Of a stretch of DNA of 15,969 nucleotides, positions 1-9,149 are shown one piece after another; position 1 is the first letter of the stretch, and each line of letters begins with the position of its first letter. The translations under genes were made by a program, and so were the position numbers. The DNA is from Actinomycetes bacterium. GTDB taxonomy: Bacteria; Actinomycetota; Actinomycetes; Actinomycetales; Microbacteriaceae. Under the pieces are notes generated by a model, which did not search any database, was not told the origin of the DNA, and saw only the letters and a program-made list of their open reading frames with translations. The stretch is taken from the NCBI GenBank assembly GCA_023421635.1, contig JAEZSU010000143.1, forward strand, positions 1-15,969. Direction: 5' to 3'.

Positions 1-51
1 CATGGCGCTTCGATAGAGTTGACCTCGAGATCCCCGAGCTAAGGAGCCACC

Positions 52-1080
<1,029 letters not shown>

Positions 1081-1098
1081 GTCACCCGCACTCGAGCG

Positions 1099-1138
1099 CG
1101 GATGCCGCGGCCTTCGGGTCGCGGCATCCGTCGTTTTC
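1099..1138. terminator. Bidirectional terminator between fba and the MOSC gene
   Basis: A perfect 11-bp inverted repeat pairs 1099-1109 with 1120-1130. A G-T pair and two G-C pairs extend it to close a UUCG tetraloop at 1113-1116. On the plus strand it is followed by TCGTTTT, a short U tract. It lies 18 bases after the fba stop and 34 bases after the minus-strand MOSC stop, so it can serve both convergent genes. Confidence 0.88.
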
Positions 1139-1164
1139 CGGCATGGCGCGATGGGACTCCCCCG

Positions 1165-1713
1165 TCAGCGGGCGAAGACCTCGCGCACGGTAGGGGCGCC
1201 GTCCGGCCGCGACAGCACCGTGATCGGGTCGCCGGCGGCGACGACGCCAGCGCGTACGACCCGGAGGTACGGTCCGGGGCGTCCAGCGGCCGTGAAGCGC
1301 GCGACCCAGCCGCGCGCCTCGGCGCCGCCGACCCATCGCGCGAACGTGCCGCAGGCGGTGCGGGGCTCCGTGACCTCGAGGATGAGCCGGTCACCGACCG
1401 CCCATCGTTCGCCGATCACCGCGTCGTTCACCGCGATGCCGGCGGTCCGCAGGTTCTCGCCGAACCAACCGTGGGGCAGGTCACGGCCGAGCTCGGACGC
1501 CCAGTACGCGGCGTCCTCGTCGGCATAGGCGTACACCGCGCGCTCGAGTCCGCCGTGGTGCTTCCGGTCGCACTGCACGTCGGCGTGGACGCCGTACCTG
1601 CCGATCCGCACCGGCCGGGACACGGGACGCTTGTCGATCGCGGTCACCCCGACCCACCCCGGGTCGCGCCGCAGCGCGTGCACCGCGCAGACCGCGAGGA
1701 CCGTGCCCGCCAT
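1165..1713 (-). CDS. MOSC domain-containing protein
   Basis: A 182-residue single-domain MOSC protein. The fold is shared with the molybdenum cofactor sulfurase C-terminus and with YiiM/YuaD-type proteins, which bind or transfer sulfur or act with molybdenum enzymes. The substrate of this one is unknown. Visible hallmarks are the beta-rich start with a basic IDKRPV segment (26-31), KHHGGLERAVYAY (51-63), the GWFGENL motif (82-88) and EPRTACGTFARW (116-127), whose Cys121 matches the conserved MOSC cysteine. The ATG at 1711-1713 is chosen because it forms a TGATG overlap with the upstream gene's stop. A longer reading of the frame to about 2481 would run across two other genes and is rejected. 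Last gene of the ispH unit. Confidence 0.85.
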   Translation of the reverse strand: MAGTVLAVCAVHALRRDPGWVGVTAIDKRPVSRPVRIGRYGVHADVQCDRKHHGGLERAVYAYADEDAAYWASELGRDLPHGWFGENLRTAGIAVNDAVIGERWAVGDRLILEVTEPRTACGTFARWVGGAEARGWVARFTAAGRPGPYLRVVRAGVVAAGDPITVLSRPDGAPTVREVFAR

Positions 1714-2288
1714 CAGGGGGTGGGCGGCACCACCGCGCCCTGCAGCGCGGCCCAGACGGCGGGGTCCATCATGAGCGGCGCCATGAGGAGGACGGATGCG
1801 ATCACCGTGCACGCGATGCCGGCGGTCAATGGCAGCCAGAACGTGAGCCTGCCGGCCTTCAGATTCCGCCACGACAGCACCAGCGTCAGCACCCAGCCGA
1901 TGCCGAGCACGAGCGCACCGGCGACGCCCCACACGCGCCCGGCGGCGGGGTCGGTGAGGGTCGCGTCGACACCGACCATCGTGAAGAACGTGTCCGCGAA
2001 CGTGGGGTAGTCGACCATGCCGGGGATCGAGGTGATCACCGTGAACAGGCCGTACCCGAGCAGCGCGAACGTGATGATGCGGTCCGCGGTCGAGCCGCGC
2101 TTGGCCGTCGCGGCCGCCGGGGCGGGTGCGACAGGGCCCGCCGGCGGCGCGGTCGGGGCGACACCGCTGGAGATCGCGTCGGTCACGGCCGGCTGCTGGA
2201 TGCGGGCTCGCTGCTCCTCCGGGGTGGCGTACTCGCCGTAGCGCGGGCGGGGGCGGCCGTCGGGTCCGGGCTCCGGGGCGTAGCTCAT
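1713..2288 (-). CDS. DUF6264-like membrane protein
   Basis: A 191-residue predicted membrane protein of unknown function. The N-terminal 65 residues are Pro/Ala-rich and include [19 protein letters not shown] (12-30), a signature I associate from memory with the actinobacterial DUF6264 family. Three hydrophobic helices follow at about 71-91, 119-139 and 149-171, and the tail is short. The order (disordered proline-rich cytoplasmic segment, then helices) suggests a small integral membrane protein with no evident enzyme motif. Its ATG overlaps the ispH stop (ATGA), and its own TGA overlaps the MOSC start (TGATG), implying one transcript and translational coupling. The family name is tentative; the gene and topology are well supported. 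Confidence 0.8.
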   Translation of the reverse strand: MSYAPEPGPDGRPRPRYGEYATPEEQRARIQQPAVTDAISSGVAPTAPPAGPVAPAPAAATAKRGSTADRIITFALLGYGLFTVITSIPGMVDYPTFADTFFTMVGVDATLTDPAAGRVWGVAGALVLGIGWVLTLVLSWRNLKAGRLTFWLPLTAGIACTVIASVLLMAPLMMDPAVWAALQGAVVPPTP

Positions 2289-3346
2289 CCGCGACCCCGT
2301 CCGCCGAGCGCGCGGTCGTCGCGGCGGCCCGACGCATCCTGGCGCAGCTCCTTGGGGAGGGAGAACATGAGGTCCTCCTCAGCGGTCCGGATCTCCTCGA
2401 CATCGCGGTAGCCGGCGTCGGCGAGCGACTCGAGCACCTCTTGCACGAGCACCTCGGGCACCGATGCCCCGCTCGTGACACCGACGGTCTCGACGCCCTC
2501 GAGCCACTCCTGCTTGACCTCGTCGGCGTAGTCGACGCGGTAGGCGGCCTTCGCGCCGTGCTCCAGCGCGACCTCGACCAGCCGGACGCTGTTCGACGAG
2601 TTCGCCGAGCCCACGACGATCACGAGGTCCGCACCGGTGGCCACCTTCTTGATCGCGACCTGCCGGTTCTGCGTCGCGTAGCAGATGTCGTCGGAGGGCG
2701 GGTCCTGCAGTTCGGGGAACCGCAGCCGCAGCCGGCGCACGGTCTCCATGGTCTCGTCGACCGAGAGGGTCGTCTGCGACAGCCAGACCACCCGCGACGG
2801 GTCGCGCACCTCGACGGTGTCGGCCTCGGCGGGCGAGTTCACGATGGTGACATGGTCGGGCGCCTCACCTGCGGTGCCCTCGACCTCCTCGTGGCCGAGG
2901 TGGCCGATGAGGAGGATCTCGAAGTCGTCACGGGCGAAGCGCACCGCCTCGCGGTGCACCTTCGTGACCAGCGGGCAGGTCGCGTCGATCGCCTGCAGTC
3001 CGCGATCGGATGCGGCCGACACCACCGCCGGCGACACCCCGTGCGCACTGAAGACGACGTGCGCCCCCTCGGGCACCTCGTCGACCTCGTCGACGAAGAC
3101 GGCGCCCTTGGCCTCGAGTTCGGTCACCACGTGGATGTTGTGCACGATCTGCTTGCGCACGTACACCGGGGCGCCATAGCGCTCGAGCGCCTTCTCCACC
3201 GCGACCACGGCACGGTCGACGCCGGCGCAGTACCCGCGCGGGGCCGCGAGCAGCACCCGCTTGGTGCCGGCGACCGGGATATCCTGGAGGCGTCCGCGGC
3301 GGGCAGGGACCCGCGGCATGGGCAGGTGGACGGCAGGGGTGCTCAC
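2285..3346 (-). CDS. ispH: 4-hydroxy-3-methylbut-2-enyl diphosphate reductase
   Basis: Last enzyme of the MEP pathway. It is a [4Fe-4S] protein that reduces HMBPP to IPP and DMAPP in the cytosol. The 353-residue product keeps the three cluster cysteines: Cys40 ([12 protein letters not shown]), Cys124 (DATCPLV) and Cys222 ([11 protein letters not shown]). It also keeps active-site motifs with His70 (VHN), His102 (AHG), His152/Glu154 (GHEEVEGT), the NSSNS segment at 249-253 and GAS at 293-295. About 28 N-terminal and 25 C-terminal residues are extra and polar, as is common in actinobacteria. The start is taken as GTG at 3346, six bases downstream of a TAGAAT box, which suggests a leaderless transcript. 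The alternative ATG at 3319 has no visible ribosome site. First gene of a three-gene minus-strand unit, divergent from xseA. Confidence 0.96.
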   Translation of the reverse strand: MSTPAVHLPMPRVPARRGRLQDIPVAGTKRVLLAAPRGYCAGVDRAVVAVEKALERYGAPVYVRKQIVHNIHVVTELEAKGAVFVDEVDEVPEGAHVVFSAHGVSPAVVSAASDRGLQAIDATCPLVTKVHREAVRFARDDFEILLIGHLGHEEVEGTAGEAPDHVTIVNSPAEADTVEVRDPSRVVWLSQTTLSVDETMETVRRLRLRFPELQDPPSDDICYATQNRQVAIKKVATGADLVIVVGSANSSNSVRLVEVALEHGAKAAYRVDYADEVKQEWLEGVETVGVTSGASVPEVLVQEVLESLADAGYRDVEEIRTAEEDLMFSLPKELRQDASGRRDDRALGGRGRG

Positions 3347-3352
3347 TCCTCG

Positions 3353-3358
3353 ATTCTA
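3353..3358 (-). promoter_or_regulatory. -10 box of a leaderless ispH promoter
   Basis: On the minus strand the bases read TAGAAT, then six bases (CGAGGA), then the GTG of ispH. Transcription starting about seven bases after the box would begin on the start codon itself. No convincing -35 element is visible. An alternative reading treats GAGGA as a Shine-Dalgarno site, but it abuts the GTG and so is too close to work normally. Confidence 0.5.
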
Positions 3359-3401
3359 CGGGCGGCGCCCTGTGCGGGCGCCGAGCACCCGCGAAGGGAC
3401 T

Positions 3402-4703
3402 ATGGTGGCGAACTTCGCTCCGGACGACGGCCAGCCGACCGGCGACGCCGTGCACCCCCGCGACTCGACCGCGGACGCACCGACCTCGGTCGCCAGGTTC
3501 AACGACACCATCCGCGCGTTCGTGTCCGGGTGGGGCTCGGTCTGGCTCGAGGGCGAGATCACCTCGTGGAACGTCCGCGGCGGCAACGTCTTCGGCCGCC
3601 TCAAGGACCTCACGACGGATGCGAGCATCTCGTTCCGGCTGTGGAGCACGACCCGCCAGCGGCTCGCCGACGACCTGAAGGTCGGCGACCACGTCGTCAC
3701 CTGCGTCAAGGCCGATTACTTCGTCAAGACGGGCGACTTCTCCGTCGTCGTCTCCGCGATGCGCCACGTCGGCCTCGGCGAGCAGCTCGAGAAGCTCGAG
3801 CGGCTCCGCGCCCAGCTGCGGCGCGAGGGGCTCTTCGACCCGTCACGCAAGCGGGCACTGCCCTTCCTCCCCCGCTGCATCGGCCTCATCACCGGCGAGC
3901 GGTCGGATGCGGAACGGGATGTGCACCGCAACGCCGAGCTGCGCTGGCCCGGGGTGCGCTTCCGCACCGTCTACGCCGCCGTGCAGGGCGACCGCTGCGT
4001 GCCCGAGACGCTGGGGGCGCTCACCGTCCTCGACCGGGACCCCGACGTCGACGTCATCATCATCGCTCGCGGCGGCGGCGACCCGCAGCACCTGCTCCCC
4101 TTCAGTGACGAGCGGCTCGTCCGCGCCGTGGCCGCCGCATCCACCCCGGTGGTCAGCGCGATCGGGCACGAGAACGACCACCCGCTGCTGGACGACGTCG
4201 CCGATCTGCGCGCCTCGACCCCGACGGATGCTGCCAAGCGCGTGGTGCCGGACGTCGCCGAGCAGCGGGCACTGGTCGCGCAGCTTCGCGGCCGCCTCGC
4301 CTCCCGCCTCAGCATGCGGATCTCGCACGACATCGCCCAGCTCGAGCAATTGCGGAGCCGGCCGGTCCTCAGCCGTCCGGAGGAGGCACTGGAGCGGCGC
4401 GCGCACGAGATCGAAGTGCTCACGGCCCGCGGCCGCGACGGTGTCGAGCGCGCGCTCGCCGAAGGGTCCCTTCGCACCAGGGAGCTGCGGGCGTCGCTGC
4501 GGGCACTCTCCCCCGCGGCCACGCTGGCGCGCGGCTACGCGATCGCGCACCTCGCCGGCGGCGTCATCCTCCGCGACGCGACGCAGGCGCCTGAGGGTAC
4601 CGAGTTCACCGTGACCCTCGACCGCGGCTCGATCGCCGCCCGTTCGCTGGGCGAGTCCGCCGAGGCGACCGCAGCGGACGGGACGCTTCCGGCCGACGAT
4701 TAG
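3402..4703 (+). CDS. xseA: Exodeoxyribonuclease VII large subunit
   Basis: Catalytic subunit of ExoVII, which degrades single-stranded DNA from both ends and acts in mismatch repair and in processing crosslinks and recombination intermediates. It works as a complex with several XseB copies. The 433 residues show the N-terminal OB fold (about 29-122, including [14 protein letters not shown]). The nuclease core follows, with [22 protein letters not shown] reported here as positions 221-242 and [20 protein letters not shown] at 253-272. A charged helical region comes next, and the C-terminal [14 protein letters not shown] motif is at 368-381. AAGGGA at 3394-3399 precedes the ATG by only two bases; the next codon, GTG at 3405, has better spacing and may be the true start. 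The 55-base gap to divergent ispH must hold its promoter. xseB follows one base after the stop. Confidence 0.94.
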   Translation: MVANFAPDDGQPTGDAVHPRDSTADAPTSVARFNDTIRAFVSGWGSVWLEGEITSWNVRGGNVFGRLKDLTTDASISFRLWSTTRQRLADDLKVGDHVVTCVKADYFVKTGDFSVVVSAMRHVGLGEQLEKLERLRAQLRREGLFDPSRKRALPFLPRCIGLITGERSDAERDVHRNAELRWPGVRFRTVYAAVQGDRCVPETLGALTVLDRDPDVDVIIIARGGGDPQHLLPFSDERLVRAVAAASTPVVSAIGHENDHPLLDDVADLRASTPTDAAKRVVPDVAEQRALVAQLRGRLASRLSMRISHDIAQLEQLRSRPVLSRPEEALERRAHEIEVLTARGRDGVERALAEGSLRTRELRASLRALSPAATLARGYAIAHLAGGVILRDATQAPEGTEFTVTLDRGSIAARSLGESAEATAADGTLPADD

Positions 4704-4713
4704 GATGGATGAC

Positions 4714-4944
4714 ATGTCCGTGCCCGCCGACAGCGCAGCCGACGTCGCAGAACTCTCCTTCGAGCAGGCCCGCGACGAGCTCGTGCGCGTCGTCGCCGAA
4801 CTCGAGCAGGGCGCACCGACCCTCGAGCACTCGCTCGCCCTCTGGGAGCGCGGCGAGGCGCTCGCCGCCCGCTGCGAGCAGTGGCTGCTCGGCGCCAAGC
4901 AGCGCCTCGAGTCGGCCCGCCCGACCGGCGAGGCGGGCCAGTGA
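4714..4944 (+). CDS. xseB: Exodeoxyribonuclease VII small subunit
   Basis: Small helical subunit that decorates the long coiled arms of XseA. From the ATG at 4714 it is 76 residues, close to the family norm, and shows the conserved pattern [20 protein letters not shown] followed by [14 protein letters not shown] and a CEQWL segment. An earlier in-frame ATG at 4705 would add three residues. I prefer 4714 because AGGA at 4702-4705 lies eight bases upstream. TAGGAT, overlapping the xseA stop, also has a -10-like spacing to it. Its TGA overlaps the GTG of the next gene. Co-transcription with xseA is expected and fits the fixed partnership of the two subunits. Confidence 0.92.
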   Translation: MSVPADSAADVAELSFEQARDELVRVVAELEQGAPTLEHSLALWERGEALAARCEQWLLGAKQRLESARPTGEAGQ

Positions 4945-5582
4945 GCCCGCGCGGCCCGCGGATCGTCGCCGAGCTCGGCCGCCCGGAGACCCCCGAGGAG
5001 ACCGCAGCCCGGAAGGCGGAGGCCTCCCAGCGGTATCGCTCCAGCCAGACCTTCCGGCACCTGGTCGCCGCCCTTCTCGTGACCCTCGCGGTCGTCGCCG
5101 TCGTCGTGCTCGGCGTGCCCCGCGGCACGGTCACCCAGGGCGAGGCGGTCGACGTCGCCGCCGAGGCGGAGAAGCTGTCCGAGGTGTACGAGCGCCCCGT
5201 GCTCGCGCCCGCCGTGCCGGAGGACTGGCGCGTGAACTCGGCTCGCATCGAGGGCGACGACGTATCGGCGTGGACGATCGTCTACGTGCCGGACGACACC
5301 AGCTTCCTCCGGGTGGCACAGGCCTTCGAGCCCGACGCCGCCTGGGTCTCGCGCACCCTGGCCGGCGCCACCCCCGGCGGTACCGTCACGGTCGACGGCA
5401 TCGTCTGGGACGAGTACGAGATCACCGACCCCGAACGCGCCGGCAACGTGTCGTACGCGCTGGCGACGACCGCCGGCGCCGACCAGGTGCTGTTGTACGG
5501 CACCGCCGACGCCGACACGACGGCGGTGGCCGCTGCGGCCGTGTCCGATCAGATCCGTGCACTGCAGGAGGAGAACCCGTGA
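4941..5582 (+). CDS. DUF4245 domain-containing membrane-anchored protein
   Basis: A 213-residue protein of unknown function. A 39-residue polar N-terminus contains [10 protein letters not shown] and basic residues, followed by one strong transmembrane helix (about 40-59). The remaining 150 residues form a soluble domain predicted to lie outside the membrane, with [20 protein letters not shown] and a WTIVYVPDD segment typical of DUF4245 as I recall it. There are no catalytic motifs and no cysteines in the outer domain. The start is GTG at 4941, overlapping the xseB stop as GTGA. An upstream extension to 4881 would lie wholly inside xseB and is rejected. The 3' end overlaps the carbonic anhydrase start in the same way. 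From memory, actinobacterial relatives sit next to fumarase, as here. Confidence 0.85.
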   Translation: MSPRGPRIVAELGRPETPEETAARKAEASQRYRSSQTFRHLVAALLVTLAVVAVVVLGVPRGTVTQGEAVDVAAEAEKLSEVYERPVLAPAVPEDWRVNSARIEGDDVSAWTIVYVPDDTSFLRVAQAFEPDAAWVSRTLAGATPGGTVTVDGIVWDEYEITDPERAGNVSYALATTAGADQVLLYGTADADTTAVAAAAVSDQIRALQEENP

Positions 5583-6220
5583 CCGAGGAACGACTGACCC
5601 CGACGCAGGTCTGGCACGGGATGCTGCAGGGCAATCAGCGCTTCGTCGCAGGAGAGCCGCGGCATCCGCGGCAGGACGCCGACCGCCGCCACGAGATCGC
5701 CGCCGCGCAGAAGCCGCGTGCCGCACTGTTCGGCTGCGCGGACTCGCGCCTGGCCGCGGAGATCATCTTCGACGAGGGCCTGGGCGACCTGTTCGTGGTG
5801 CGGAACGCCGGCCAGGTCATCTCCGACTCCGTCGTCGGCAGCCTCGAGTACGCGGTCGTCGCGCTCGACGTGTCCCTCATCGTCGTGCTCGGGCACGACG
5901 CGTGCGGTGCCGTCGCCGCAGCGATCGACAGCACCGCACCGGATGCGGCACCCCTCCCCCCGCACGTGTGGCGCCAGGTCGCGCCGATCGTGCCTGCGGT
6001 GCGGCGCGTACAGGCGGCCGACCACAGCGAGGCCGGCCACATCGACCCGGAGCACGTCGGCCGCGAGCACCTGCGCGACACCGTCAAGGAGCTGCTGCAC
6101 TCGTCCGAGCTGATCAGCCAGGCGGTCGCCGACGGCACGCTCGGCATCGTCGCCGTGAACTACCGGCTGTCGGAGGGGACCGTCGTCCCCGACGTGACGC
6201 TCGGCATCGCCGAGTCCTGA
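5579..6220 (+). CDS. Beta-class carbonic anhydrase
   Basis: Zinc enzyme that interconverts CO2 and bicarbonate in the cytosol. The 213-residue product has the complete beta-class zinc site: Cys53, Asp55 and Arg57 in GCADSR, and His106 and Cys109 in GHDACG. VVRNAGQ (73-79) and GSLEYAV (87-93) are also typical. The start is GTG at 5579, with a strong AGGAGGAG at 5566-5573 five bases upstream, and it overlaps the DUF4245 stop as GTGA. Extension to 4709 is excluded because it crosses two genes. It lies 39 bases upstream of fumC in the same unit, so bicarbonate supply for carboxylation reactions feeding the TCA cycle is a plausible role (inference). No signal peptide is visible. Confidence 0.94.
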   Translation: MTEERLTPTQVWHGMLQGNQRFVAGEPRHPRQDADRRHEIAAAQKPRAALFGCADSRLAAEIIFDEGLGDLFVVRNAGQVISDSVVGSLEYAVVALDVSLIVVLGHDACGAVAAAIDSTAPDAAPLPPHVWRQVAPIVPAVRRVQAADHSEAGHIDPEHVGREHLRDTVKELLHSSELISQAVADGTLGIVAVNYRLSEGTVVPDVTLGIAES

Positions 6221-6259
6221 GCCCCCAACCACCGAACCGAACGTCAGAGGAGACACGAC

Positions 6260-7654
6260 GTGGCTGAGACCGAGTACCGCATCGAGCACGACACCATGGG
6301 CGAGGTGCGCGTCCCCGCCGCCGCGCTCTACAGCGCGCAGACCCAGCGCGCGGTGGAGAACTTCCCCATCTCGGGGACCGGGCTCGAGTCGACCCAGATC
6401 GCGGCGCTCGCGCGCATCAAGAAGGCCGCCGCCCTCGCCAACAAGGAGCTCGGCGTGCTCGACGGCGCGATCGCGGACGCCATCGCCACCGCCGCGGACG
6501 AGGTCGTCACGGGCCGTTACGACGAGCACTTCCCCGTCGACACCTACCAGACCGGCTCCGGCACCTCCTCGAACATGAACATGAACGAGGTGCTGGCGAC
6601 GCTGGCGACCCGCATCCTCGGCGCCCCGGTGCACCCGAACGACCATGTCAACGCGTCGCAGTCGTCCAACGACGTGTTCCCCACCTCGGTGCACATCGCC
6701 GTGACCCAGGCGCTCATCGACGACCTCATCCCGGCCCTCGACCACCTCAGCGTCGCGCTCGAGGCGAAGGCGGAGCTCTGGAAGGATGCGGTCAAGTCCG
6801 GCCGCACGCACCTCATGGACGCGACGCCGGTCACCCTCGGCCAGGAGTTCGGCGGGTACGCCCGGCAGATGCGCCTGGGCATCGAGCGCGTCCAGGCCGT
6901 CATCCCCCACGTCGCCGAGGTGCCGCTGGGCGGGACAGCCGTCGGCACCGGCATCAACACCCCGCTCGGGTTCCCGCAGAAGGTCATCGAGCTGCTCGCG
7001 GCCGAGACCGAGCTGCCGATCACCGAGGCGAAGGATCACTTCGAGGCGCAGGCGAACCGCGACGGCCTGGTGGAGACCTCCGGCGCCCTCCGCACCATCG
7101 CCGTCTCGCTCACGAAGATCAACAACGACCTGCGGTGGATGGGCTCCGGCCCCAACACGGGTCTGGGCGAACTCCACATCCCCGACCTGCAGCCGGGCTC
7201 CTCGATCATGCCGGGCAAGGTCAACCCGGTCGTTCCCGAGGCGACGCTCATGGTGTGCGCCCGCGTGATCGGCAACGATGCGACCGTCGCCTGGGCCGGC
7301 GCGTCGGGCTCGTTCGAGCTCAACGTCGCGATCCCCGTCATGGGCACCGCGCTGCTCGAGTCGATCCGTCTGCTCTCCAACGCCATGCGGGTGCTGGCCG
7401 ACAAGACCGTCGACGGCCTGCAGGCGAACCTCGAGCGCGCCGCGGCGTTCGCCGGGATGTCCCCCTCGATCGTCACGCCGCTGAACAAGCTCATCGGCTA
7501 CGAGGCGGCCGCGAAGATCGCGAAGCACGCCGTCGCCAAGGGCATCACCGTCCGCGAGGCAGTGCTCGACCTCGGCTACGTGGAGCGCGGGGAGCTCACC
7601 CTGGAGCAGCTGGACGCGAAGCTCGACCTGCTCTCGATGACGCACGCCGGATGA
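6260..7654 (+). CDS. fumC: Class II fumarate hydratase
   Basis: Iron-independent fumarase that reversibly hydrates fumarate to L-malate in the TCA cycle; active as a homotetramer. The 464 residues match FumC length and are collinear. Motifs include [16 protein letters not shown] (96-111), [15 protein letters not shown] (131-145), [10 protein letters not shown] (181-190) with the general-acid/base region His184, and the superfamily signature [11 protein letters not shown] (313-323) with catalytic Ser315. The start is GTG at 6260, with GAGGAG at 6247-6252 seven bases upstream. It is the last gene of the xseA-xseB-DUF4245-carbonic anhydrase unit. No terminator is visible after it; the promoter of the kinase pair begins within six bases of its stop. 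Confidence 0.97.
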   Translation: MAETEYRIEHDTMGEVRVPAAALYSAQTQRAVENFPISGTGLESTQIAALARIKKAAALANKELGVLDGAIADAIATAADEVVTGRYDEHFPVDTYQTGSGTSSNMNMNEVLATLATRILGAPVHPNDHVNASQSSNDVFPTSVHIAVTQALIDDLIPALDHLSVALEAKAELWKDAVKSGRTHLMDATPVTLGQEFGGYARQMRLGIERVQAVIPHVAEVPLGGTAVGTGINTPLGFPQKVIELLAAETELPITEAKDHFEAQANRDGLVETSGALRTIAVSLTKINNDLRWMGSGPNTGLGELHIPDLQPGSSIMPGKVNPVVPEATLMVCARVIGNDATVAWAGASGSFELNVAIPVMGTALLESIRLLSNAMRVLADKTVDGLQANLERAAAFAGMSPSIVTPLNKLIGYEAAAKIAKHAVAKGITVREAVLDLGYVERGELTLEQLDAKLDLLSMTHAG

Positions 7655-7659
7655 CGCAG

Positions 7660-7688
7660 GTGACCCGCACCGCCCCACACGCCATAAT
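7660..7688 (+). promoter_or_regulatory. Promoter of the two-component pair
   Basis: A GTGACC element (7660-7665; four of six bases match TTGACA) is followed by an exact 17-base spacer and CATAAT (7683-7688; five of six bases match TATAAT). The kinase GTG begins after a further six bases, so the transcript should start on or very near the start codon and be leaderless. This is the best-formed sigma-70-type promoter in the window, and it lets the pair be expressed separately from fumC. Confidence 0.68.
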
Positions 7689-7694
7689 CGGACC

Positions 7695-9149
7695 GTGAGG
7701 CTGACGCCGAGGATGCTCTCGGCGCGCGTCCGAACGCTGGGGATCATCCTCGTCGTGGCGTGCGCCGGACTCATCATGGCGGGCGGGATCACCTTCGCCG
7801 TCCAGTACGCCCGGACGCTCGCCGGCCTCGACCTGCGCCTGCACGGCAAGGTGCAGTCGCTGCCGGCGGCCGTCCCCGGCGAGGACACGCCCTCCCACCT
7901 CGTCCGCCTGGTCGAGGGGTTCCTCCCGTCGGAGGACGAGGCCGTCGCGGGGGTGATGGGCGACGAGGTGGTGGCGCTTCCGGCGGCGGGCAACGACTTC
8001 GCCGCCGTGGTCGACCCGACGCTGATCGCGACCGCGATGGCGGCGGTCGAACGCACCGGCAAGGTCGCGCTGGGCACCGCCGACACGGACGCCGGCGCGG
8101 TGCGGTACATCGCCGCTCCGGCCGGCGTCGGCGACGACCCGACCGAGGGCGTGTACCTGCGGGTGCTGAGCCTGGATGCCGAACTCGCGCCGCTGCAGGG
8201 ATCGGTGCTCACGTACTGTGTGGCCGGGCTGCTGGTGCTGCTCGTGCTCGGCGGGGTCAGCTGGTTCATGACCGGCCGCCTGCTGTCGCCGCTGCGGCGC
8301 CTGCGGGACGCGGCGGATGCGGTGACTATCGACGATCTGCAGACGCGGGTGCCCGAGAACCAGGACGGCGAGTTCGGCGACCTCTCCCGCACGATGAACC
8401 TCATGCTGGAACGGCTCGAGGTGGCGGTGTCGAGCCAGCACCAGCTGCTCGACGACATCCGTCACGAGCTGAAGACGCCGATCACGATCGTCCGCGGACA
8501 CCTCGAGATGATGGACGTCGACGACCCGGTGGACGTCGCCAGCACGCGGGACATCGGCATCACCGAGCTCGATCGCCTGACCCGCCTCGTCGAGGACATC
8601 GACCTGCTCTCCTCCGCGCAGGAGGAGCAGTTCTCGATGCGACCGCTCGATGTCGGCCTGCTCACCGAACGGGTCGGCGAGCTGGTCGCGGCGCTGCCCG
8701 GGCACACCTTCTCGATCGCCCGCATCGCCCGCGGGGTGTTCATCGGCGACGCCGACCGGCTCACGCAGGCATGGGTGCAGCTGGCCGACAACGCCGCAAA
8801 GTACACCCCGGTCGGCAGCCCGATCGAGATCGGCAGCGAGTTGGATCAGGCCGAGGTGCGGCTGTGGGTGCGCGACCACGGCGCCGGCATCCCGCTCTCG
8901 GCCCGCCGCACCATCTTCCGCCGGTTCGACCGCGCGGACGCCCACCGGACAGTGGGCGGATCGGGCCTCGGGCTGGCGATCGTGGAGGCCATCGCGACGG
9001 CCCACTCGGGCACGTGCGCCGTGACCGACACCGACGGCGGCGGCGCCACGTTCACCATCCACATCCCCGTCGGCGACCATCCCGATACGCTCGTGCCCAC
9101 GCCGGTGCGCGCCGGCGACGTCGTCCTGCAACGAGAGGCCACCACATGA
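7695..9149 (+). CDS. HAMP-domain sensor histidine kinase
   Basis: Membrane sensor kinase of 484 residues that autophosphorylates on histidine and passes phosphate to the regulator encoded next. TM1 is about 16-37. An outer sensor domain spans about 38-169 with no recognised fold. TM2 is 170-192 and the HAMP linker about 193-245. The phosphoacceptor is His257 in DDIRHELKTPI. The ATPase part has the N box QLADNAAKYTP (Asn366), DHGAGIP (394-400) and GGSGLGLAIV (421-430). The C-terminal tail of about 25 residues is unassigned. The start is GTG at 7695, with no Shine-Dalgarno but a -10 box at the right distance for a leaderless mRNA. Its stop overlaps the regulator's ATG (ATGA). The signal sensed cannot be deduced. 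Confidence 0.93.
   Translation: MRLTPRMLSARVRTLGIILVVACAGLIMAGGITFAVQYARTLAGLDLRLHGKVQSLPAAVPGEDTPSHLVRLVEGFLPSEDEAVAGVMGDEVVALPAAGNDFAAVVDPTLIATAMAAVERTGKVALGTADTDAGAVRYIAAPAGVGDDPTEGVYLRVLSLDAELAPLQGSVLTYCVAGLLVLLVLGGVSWFMTGRLLSPLRRLRDAADAVTIDDLQTRVPENQDGEFGDLSRTMNLMLERLEVAVSSQHQLLDDIRHELKTPITIVRGHLEMMDVDDPVDVASTRDIGITELDRLTRLVEDIDLLSSAQEEQFSMRPLDVGLLTERVGELVAALPGHTFSIARIARGVFIGDADRLTQAWVQLADNAAKYTPVGSPIEIGSELDQAEVRLWVRDHGAGIPLSARRTIFRRFDRADAHRTVGGSGLGLAIVEAIATAHSGTCAVTDTDGGGATFTIHIPVGDHPDTLVPTPVRAGDVVLQREATT

Noticed and set aside
1..51. Possible fba promoter (TTGACC at 19-24)
   Set aside because: No -10 box at a suitable distance before the start; the promoter is probably outside the window.
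1714..2481. Upstream extension of the MOSC frame into the DUF6264-like gene and ispH
   Set aside because: The extension is out of frame with two well-supported genes, and a proper ATG exists at 1713 in a stop/start overlap.
2126..4108. A 660-codon open frame on the plus strand across ispH and xseA
   Set aside because: It is antisense to ispH and out of frame with xseA, with Arg/Asp/His-rich sequence and no motif.
3843..5726. A 627-codon minus-strand frame opposite xseA, xseB and the DUF4245 gene
   Set aside because: No recognisable domain; composition matches a codon-bias shadow, and xseA and xseB are certain.
5549..8458. A 969-codon open frame on the minus strand
   Set aside because: It lies opposite carbonic anhydrase, fumC and the kinase, all with intact family motifs. 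Its translation is low-complexity Arg/Ala/Gly/Val-rich sequence with no domain, typical of an antisense shadow in GC-rich DNA.
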